Below are positions 1-5,407 of a stretch of DNA of 5,407 nt, piece by piece (positions within the stretch are counted from its first letter, which is position 1; every line of letters starts with the position of its first letter). The notes under the pieces were generated by a model. That model saw nothing but the letters and a program-made list of their open reading frames with translations. It had not been told where the DNA came from and ran no database searches. This DNA comes from Methylocapsa sp. GTDB lineage: Bacteria > Pseudomonadota > Alphaproteobacteria > Rhizobiales > Beijerinckiaceae. The translations under genes were made by a program, and so were the position numbers. The DNA is taken from positions 15,248 through 20,654 of the forward strand of contig PLUZ01000150.1 in NCBI GenBank assembly GCA_003162995.1, given 5' to 3'.

Positions 1-1221
1 ACCAAAGCGCGACGCAAACCGCTCAAGCTCCGGCAGCTGCGCCAATTCCACCATTTCCCGCACGGGCAGGCTTTTATAATCCGCGTGAGTACCAAGAAAA
101 GCAGCGATCCTGTCTTCGTTTTCCTCGCGCAGAAGAGAACATGTTACGTAGACAATGCGCCCGCGTGGCTTTACGAATCGGGCGGCCTCTTCCAGCGTCT
201 GGCCCTGCTCGGCAATCCGGATCGCCAGCGCGCCGGGCCGCATCCGCCATTTCGCATCCGGATTGCGCCGCCAAGTGCCCGTGCCGCTACATGGCGCATC
301 GACAAAAACGAGATCACAGCGCCCTTCAAGAGCGGCAAGCACATTGCTGTCCCCGCGCGGCGCATGCAGTTGAACGTTGCGGACCCCGGCGCGCTCGAGT
401 CTCGCGAAGCTCCGCATGAGCCTTGCCCCATCACGGTCGCTCGCATGGATCTGGCCCTTGTTCTGCATCGATGCGGCGAGCGCCAAGGTTTTGCCGCCCG
501 CGCCCGCACAAAGATCGAGCACTTGCTCGCCGGGCCTTGCCAAGGCAAGGGTGGCGGCAAGCTGCGAGCCTTCATCCTGAATTTCGACAAGGCCCTTGAT
601 ATAGGCGGGCTCGGCCGCAAGCGCGGGGCCGCGCCCGTCGGGTGTCAAAGGCAAACGTAAGCCGACAGAGGAATAAGGCGTTGGCGCAGCGTGCAGATGT
701 GCGAGACCAGCAAGCACCTTCTCGCGCGTCGCCTTGAGTGTATTCACGCGCAGATCGACCGGCGCGCGCGCGGCAAGCGCGCTCATCTCGGCGACGGTGC
801 TTTCCCCGAAGACGGCGGCAAGGGAAGGCTCCAGCCATTGCGGAAAATCACCTGCGACAAAGCTAGGCGCGCCGCTCAAATCGCCCTTCGCGAAACGTTC
901 AGCCTCTCTCTCGTCGAGCGGAGGCGGCGCATGTGCCTCGCCTGTGCAGAGAGAAGCGAGCGCGCCGACGTCCATGCCACGGGCTCGATTTAGAGCGCCG
1001 AGAACGATCGCGCGGGGCGCCTCATCGCCCATGAGGAACGCGCTAGAGGCCCGGTTGCGCTCCGCATCGAAGACAAGCGACGCGATCGCCGCGCGATCCT
1101 TGGAGCCCGCGAAACGATGCGACAAACCCCAATCCTTCAGCGCATCGGCGGCAGGTCTTTTGCGCGTTTCGATGTCGTCGAAAACTTCAATTGCCGCCGA
1201 AATGCGAGCCCCAGGCGTCAT
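1..1221 (-). CDS. rsmB: RsmB/NOP-family 16S rRNA (cytosine-C5)-methyltransferase, 3' end beyond window
   Basis: SAM-dependent RNA methyltransferase expected to make m5C in 16S rRNA (C967 in E. coli numbering) in the cytoplasm. 407 residues are visible from ATG at 1221; the frame is still open at base 1, so the C-terminus (probably a few tens of residues) is missing. Seen in the translation: an N-terminal helical part (about 1-150, the reduced NusB-like region of the family, with ADALKDWGLSHRFAG near 25-39), RNA-binding linker DLRVNTLKA (156-164), SAM motif I VLDLCAGAGGKT (234-245), motif IV DAPCSGTGTWRRNPD (308-322, Cys311) and motif VI VTCS (359-362, Cys361). In this family the motif VI Cys is the nucleophile and the motif IV Cys helps release product; both are present. 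It starts 13 bases after the MAPEG stop, with only a weak GAGAG upstream, so translation may depend on the preceding gene. The class is secure; the exact target base is inferred by family. Confidence 0.93.
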   Translation of the reverse strand, partial: MTPGARISAAIEVFDDIETRKRPAADALKDWGLSHRFAGSKDRAAIASLVFDAERNRASSAFLMGDEAPRAIVLGALNRARGMDVGALASLCTGEAHAPPPLDEREAERFAKGDLSGAPSFVAGDFPQWLEPSLAAVFGESTVAEMSALAARAPVDLRVNTLKATREKVLAGLAHLHAAPTPYSSVGLRLPLTPDGRGPALAAEPAYIKGLVEIQDEGSQLAATLALARPGEQVLDLCAGAGGKTLALAASMQNKGQIHASDRDGARLMRSFARLERAGVRNVQLHAPRGDSNVLAALEGRCDLVFVDAPCSGTGTWRRNPDAKWRMRPGALAIRIAEQGQTLEEAARFVKPRGRIVYVTCSLLREENEDRIAAFLGTHADYKSLPVREMVELAQLPELERFASRFG

Positions 1222-1234
1222 AGAAAACCAGCTC

Positions 1235-1672
1235 TCATAATGCGCCCAACGAGGGGCCTGCGAAAATTTGGATCGCGAAGATCACCCACATAAGAAACAA
1301 GATAATGGTTCCAACAATAAAGAACTGGCCGCGCAGCGGCACATAGTTCGAGGTCGTGAAGACATAGGCATGCGCAAGGCGGGTTGCGACGAAAAGCCAT
1401 TCCATCACGACAAACAGGAGATCGGCCTTTTTGGCCGTGATCGCCAGCACGACAAGGACATAGAACAAAACTGGTATTTCGAACTGATTCTCGAAACAAT
1501 TGCCGATTTGCTGGACGCGGCCCGGCCATGGGGTTTGGCGCAGAGCGATGTCCTGCCATTTGATTTCACGGCGCTTGAAAAGGACCGTGCGTTCCTTCGC
1601 CATCCAGAGGATGAGGAAACACGTCAGTCCGATCTGAACTAAAAGCGGCAGAAGGATCGATTGAAGTGTCAT
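1235..1672 (-). CDS. MAPEG-family integral membrane protein
   Basis: A 145-residue inner-membrane protein of the MAPEG fold (membrane-associated proteins in eicosanoid and glutathione metabolism). Four hydrophobic segments are visible at about 5-24, 65-80, 84-104 and 116-138, the usual size and topology. Family signatures are present: ENQFEIPVLFY (61-71), RLAHAYV (98-104) and TSNYVPLR (107-114). Characterised eukaryotic members are glutathione transferases or peroxidases or leukotriene C4 synthase and work as trimers; the reaction of this bacterial branch is not known to me, so no substrate is assigned. Start ATG at 1672 is preceded by CAGGA (1682-1686) at a 9-base spacing. It sits 40 bases after guaB and 13 bases before rsmB, all on the minus strand, so it is probably co-transcribed with them. 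The family call is confident; the function is unknown. Confidence 0.9.
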   Translation of the reverse strand: MTLQSILLPLLVQIGLTCFLILWMAKERTVLFKRREIKWQDIALRQTPWPGRVQQIGNCFENQFEIPVLFYVLVVLAITAKKADLLFVVMEWLFVATRLAHAYVFTTSNYVPLRGQFFIVGTIILFLMWVIFAIQIFAGPSLGAL

Positions 1673-1712
1673 GCGGCGTGGTCCTGAAGAATGGTCTTAG
1701 CGATCGATGGGT

Positions 1713-3314
<1,602 letters not shown>

Positions 3315-3383
3315 TCATAGCACGCTTGGCGCGGAGCGCAAAGACAGCCTGGCCGTATCTTTGCGCCACGCCCTGAAACGCTC

Positions 3384-3406
3384 CCCTGCCCCGCTTTACG
3401 GCAGGG
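3384..3406. repeat. Perfect 7-bp inverted repeat with 9-base loop
   Basis: Arms CCCTGCC (3384-3390) and GGCAGGG (3400-3406) are fully complementary around a CCGCTTTAC loop. No T-run follows on either strand, so it does not look like an intrinsic terminator. It lies mid-way between guaB and the transporter and could be an operator or a leader stem-loop; function is unassigned. Confidence 0.5.
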
Positions 3407-3430
3407 AATCTGCCGCCGAACAGCTGGTGC

Positions 3431-3451
3431 GCCTCGGCCTTGGCGGGAGGC
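3431..3451. repeat. GC-rich hairpin upstream of the transporter
   Basis: Arms GCCTC (3431-3435) and GAGGC (3447-3451) enclose a second short stem, GC/GC closing a CTTG tetraloop, with a 1-base versus 2-base internal bulge. It ends about 68 bases before the transporter's Shine-Dalgarno. There is no T-tract, so it is a possible leader structure and not a terminator. In GC-rich DNA such a hairpin can arise by chance. Confidence 0.35.
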
Positions 3452-3490
3452 GGCGAACATCGCGTGCGCCTGATGTGCCTCTGAAAATTT

Positions 3491-3501
3491 GCTCTGAGAG
3501 C
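3491..3501. promoter_or_regulatory. Operator-like palindrome GCTCT-G-AGAGC
   Basis: Five-base arms GCTCT and AGAGC are perfectly complementary around a single G, 17 bases upstream of the AAGGAG of the transporter. The position fits a repressor or activator site overlapping a promoter or early leader. The arms are short, no second copy was seen, and no regulator gene is in the window, so this is only a candidate. Confidence 0.25.
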
Positions 3502-3518
3502 TGCCGGATTGAATTGGC

Positions 3519-3524
3519 AAGGAG
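3519..3524 (+). promoter_or_regulatory. Strong ribosome binding site upstream of the MFS gene
   Basis: AAGGAG is a near-perfect Shine-Dalgarno. The nine bases after it (3525-3533) lead to an in-frame ATT at 3534, the ideal distance for initiation. The TTG at 3570 is 45 bases away and has no such site of its own. The element therefore argues that translation begins at 3534 with a rare start codon, adding 12 residues to the transporter. Confidence 0.55.
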
Positions 3525-3569
3525 TTTACCCCTATTACGTCTATATCCCCTTCCGCTCTGAAAATCGTT

Positions 3570-5006
3570 TTGGGAGCCGCGCTGTTGCCTTCCTACCTCA
3601 TCTCGGCGCTGACCGTTGCTTGCGCCTTGTTCATGGAAAATCTCGACTCGACCGTCATCGCGACATCGCTGCCCGCCATTGCCAAGGATCTGCATGAAGA
3701 CCCGATTTCCCTAAAGCTGGCTCTCACCTCCTACCTCGTTTCGCTCGCGATTTTCATTCCTGCGAGCGGCTGGGCGGCCGACCGTTTCGGTGCCCGCAAA
3801 ATCTTCCGGATGGCCATTCTTGTCTTCACCTTGGGCTCGATTTTATGCGGCATGGCGGCAACCTTGCCGGGATTTGTCGGCGCCCGAGTCATCCAAGGTC
3901 TCGGCGGCGCTATGATGGTTCCGGTCGGGCGGCTTTTGCTGTTGCGTTCCGTCGAACGCTCCGAACTCGTGAACGCTCTATCCTATCTGACGGTCCCTGC
4001 GCTTCTTGGGCCGATCATGGGGCCCCTCCTTGGCGGCTTTATCACCACCTATTTTCACTGGCGCTGGATTTTCTGGATCAATGTACCGATCTGCGTCATC
4101 GGCCTGGTTCTCGCGACCGTCTTCGTCAAAGATGTCGCGGGCGAAGCCACTTGGCCGCTCGACGTGAGAGGCTTCCTTCTCTGCGGGCTTGGGCTTGCCA
4201 GTCTCTTGTTCGGGCTGGGCGGCGCCGGGCGCGGCCTCATGCCTTGGGAAGCCGCGGTTTTTCTGGGCGGCTTGGGCGTTCTCGCCTTGGCCGCCTATGT
4301 TGTGCACGCGCGCCGAACCGCGTTTCCGCTGCTCGATCTCAAGCTTCTCTCGATCAAAACTTTTCGCGCTAGCGTCGTTGGCGGCTCATTATTCCGGATC
4401 GGGATCGGATCGATTCCCTTTTTGCTGCCGCTGATGTTGCAAGCCGGATTCGGGATGAGCGCCTTTCAATCCGGCTCGGTCACTTTCATTGCCTCGGTGG
4501 GGGCCATGGCGATGAAAGCCACGGCGGCGCCGATCCTGCGTTTCTTCGGCTTTCGCCGGGTGCTCGTCTATGACGCGATCTTGAGCGCCGCGTTCCTTGC
4601 CTGCTACGGCCTCTTTACGCCCGCGACGCCGATCCTTTTGATGATGAGCCTGCTTCTCATTGGCGGCTTTGTGCGTTCGCTCGAATTTACCAGCCTCAAT
4701 GCGATCGTCTTTGCCGAAATCGAACCGGAGAGAATGAGCCAGGCCGTCAGCTTTTCGTCCGCCGCCCAGCAATTGTCCTTGAGTGTTGGCATTGCGGCGG
4801 GCGCCGGCGCGTTGCAGGGCTTTGCTGCTCTGAACCCTGGCACGGACGTGTTCGCGCTCGAAAATTTCAAATGGGCCTTTGTGACGATGGCGCTTGTCTC
4901 CTTGAGCGCCGCCGCCGCATTCATACGCCTGCCGCCGGATGCCGGCTCGGGGCTCATTGCGAGCCGGGCGGAGCCATCCGAGGTCATCGCGCCAGCGGGG
5001 CAATAA
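3570..5006 (+). CDS. MFS transporter, DHA2 (EmrB/QacA) type, MdtD/HsrA-like
   Basis: Inner-membrane drug:H+ antiporter-type permease, 478 residues from TTG 3570. About 14 hydrophobic segments can be counted, as expected for DHA2. Motifs in order: D1 LDSTVIATSLPAIAKDL (25-41) in TM1, motif A GWAADRFGARKIF (67-79), motif B around Arg106 with RVIQGLGGAMMVPVGR (106-121), and the antiporter motif C GPIMGPLLGGFI (147-158) in TM5. The GGAMMVPVGRL stretch and overall pattern recall E. coli MdtD/HsrA, but the substrate is unknown. Acidic residues in TM1 (Glu23, Asp26) fit proton coupling. No membrane-fusion protein, outer-membrane channel or regulator is adjacent, so it appears to act alone. The start is doubtful: the frame is open back to a TGA at 3510, and AAGGAG at 3519-3524 points to ATT 3534 (490 residues). 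The 3' end is 2 bases from the convergent rlmE stop. Confidence 0.93.
   Translation: MGAALLPSYLISALTVACALFMENLDSTVIATSLPAIAKDLHEDPISLKLALTSYLVSLAIFIPASGWAADRFGARKIFRMAILVFTLGSILCGMAATLPGFVGARVIQGLGGAMMVPVGRLLLLRSVERSELVNALSYLTVPALLGPIMGPLLGGFITTYFHWRWIFWINVPICVIGLVLATVFVKDVAGEATWPLDVRGFLLCGLGLASLLFGLGGAGRGLMPWEAAVFLGGLGVLALAAYVVHARRTAFPLLDLKLLSIKTFRASVVGGSLFRIGIGSIPFLLPLMLQAGFGMSAFQSGSVTFIASVGAMAMKATAAPILRFFGFRRVLVYDAILSAAFLACYGLFTPATPILLMMSLLLIGGFVRSLEFTSLNAIVFAEIEPERMSQAVSFSSAAQQLSLSVGIAAGAGALQGFAALNPGTDVFALENFKWAFVTMALVSLSAAAAFIRLPPDAGSGLIASRAEPSEVIAPAGQ
4942..4967 (-). terminator. Candidate stem-loop for the rlmE transcript, no U-tract
   Basis: A perfect 8-bp GC-rich inverted repeat (CCGGCTCG 4942-4949, CGAGCCGG 4960-4967) with a 10-base loop lies inside the end of the transporter gene, starting 41 bases beyond the rlmE stop when read on the minus strand. 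It lacks the T-run of a classical intrinsic terminator, so a role in ending or protecting the rlmE message is inference from position and strength only. Confidence 0.3.
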
Positions 5007-5011
5007 GCTTA
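5004..5011. other. Palindromic convergent stop codons TAAGCTTA
   Basis: The transporter's TAA (5004-5006, plus strand) and the rlmE TAA (5009-5011, minus strand) are separated by just GC and form an 8-base perfect palindrome. The two genes therefore have no private 3' space, and each transcript must run into the other gene or stop at this point. Confidence 0.9.
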
Positions 5012-5407
5012 CTCCGGTTTCCGCTTGCCTCGAAATCCCGTCGCCAGCACGTAAAGCTCGGCCGAACCGGCACGGCTGGCTTGCGGCTTCACATGGCGCA
5101 CGGTGGCAAACTCACGTTTCAGCCGGGCGAGCAGCTCATGCTCGGTGCCGCCCTGGATGACCTTGGCGAGAAAGGCGCCGCCCTCGGCCAGAACCTCGCA
5201 GGCGAAATCGGCCGCGAGTTCGACAAGGCCGATGATGCGCAGCTGATCGGTTTTCTTATGCCCGGTCGCATTCGCGGCCATGTCGGAAAGGACGACATCG
5301 GCCTTGCCTCCGAGCCACTCCATAAGCTGCTCCGGTGCATCCTCGGAGAGAAAATCCATGACCTTGAACTCGACGCCCGGCAGCGGCTCCATGTCGAGAA
5401 GATCGAT
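5009..5407 (-). CDS. rlmE: RlmE/FtsJ-type 23S rRNA (uridine-2'-O)-methyltransferase, 5' end beyond window
   Basis: Transfers a methyl group from SAM to the 2'-OH of U2552 (E. coli numbering) of 23S rRNA, a late step in 50S assembly. Only the last 132 residues are visible; the frame is open through base 5407, and IDLLD precedes the internal Met at 5392, so that Met is not the start. Compared with the 209-residue E. coli protein, roughly the first 80-110 residues are missing. Of the FtsJ K-D-K-E tetrad, three are present: Asp in VVLSDMAANATGH (fragment residue 42), Lys in FLAKVIQGG (82) and Glu in RAGSAELYVLATGF (117); the first Lys lies upstream of the window. PGVEFKVMDFL (10-20) is the SAM-domain strand and loop after the acidic IDLLD. 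The tail is basic (FRGKRKPE), usual for an rRNA-binding enzyme. It converges on the MFS gene. Confidence 0.95.
   Translation of the reverse strand: MDLLDMEPLPGVEFKVMDFLSEDAPEQLMEWLGGKADVVLSDMAANATGHKKTDQLRIIGLVELAADFACEVLAEGGAFLAKVIQGGTEHELLARLKREFATVRHVKPQASRAGSAELYVLATGFRGKRKPE
5043..5080 (+). terminator. Candidate nested stem-loop for the MFS transcript, no U-tract
   Basis: GCCAGC (5043-5048) pairs with GCTGGC (5075-5080), and inside it GCCG (5061-5064) pairs with CGGC (5068-5071) around AAC. It begins 36 bases past the transporter stop, within rlmE coding sequence. No T-tract follows, so it is at best an imperfect terminator or 3'-end stabiliser; chance pairing in GC-rich coding DNA is a real alternative. 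Confidence 0.22.

Noticed and set aside
85..660. A 191-codon plus-strand open frame
   Set aside because: Antisense to the methyltransferase core, including its DAPCSG and TCS motifs; the translation has no recognisable family features.
1673..1712. A terminator between guaB and the MAPEG gene
   Set aside because: The 40 bases contain only the short self-complementary CGATCG and no stem with a T-run, so read-through is more likely.
4389..5003. A 204-codon minus-strand open frame
   Set aside because: Antisense to the transporter; Arg/Lys/Glu/Gln-rich low-quality sequence typical of a shadow of membrane-protein codons.

Overview
The window is a GC-rich stretch of chromosomal housekeeping DNA, most probably from an alphaproteobacterium of the Hyphomicrobiales (Rhizobiales) type. 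I base this on protein character (IMPDH with an ...[15 protein letters not shown] start, a short-form RsmB/NOP methyltransferase), the strong GC bias at third codon positions, and a gene order that I recall as common in that group. The genus cannot be fixed from the sequence; a Beijerinckiaceae/Methylocystaceae-like source is only a guess.

Layout. Positions 1-3209 hold three minus-strand genes read in the order guaB (IMP dehydrogenase, 1713-3209), a small MAPEG-family membrane protein (1235-1672) and an RsmB-type 16S rRNA m5C methyltransferase (1-1221, C-terminus beyond the window). Gaps of 40 and 13 bases and the absence of a terminator between them suggest a single transcript headed by guaB. 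Positions 3210-3569 are a divergent intergenic region with an 11-bp direct repeat, two hairpins and a short palindrome, but no convincing promoter box. A plus-strand DHA2-type (EmrB/QacA, MdtD/HsrA-like) MFS transporter follows at 3570-5006. It meets, tail to tail with only 2 bases between the stop codons, the 3' part of a minus-strand rlmE/ftsJ-type 23S rRNA 2'-O-methyltransferase (5009-5407, N-terminus beyond the window).

How the genes fit together. guaB makes XMP for GTP synthesis, and the two rRNA methyltransferases modify the small and large ribosomal subunits, so the region is a growth/ribosome neighbourhood. The MAPEG protein and the transporter have no experimentally obvious link to it. 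There are no mobile elements, CRISPR arrays, tRNAs, toxin-antitoxin pairs or defence genes, and I see no undescribed system.

The points most worth checking are the translation start of the transporter (a strong Shine-Dalgarno sits 9 bases before an in-frame ATT, while the first conventional start, TTG, has none), the ambiguous TTG start of guaB, and the stem-loops around the convergent stop codons.
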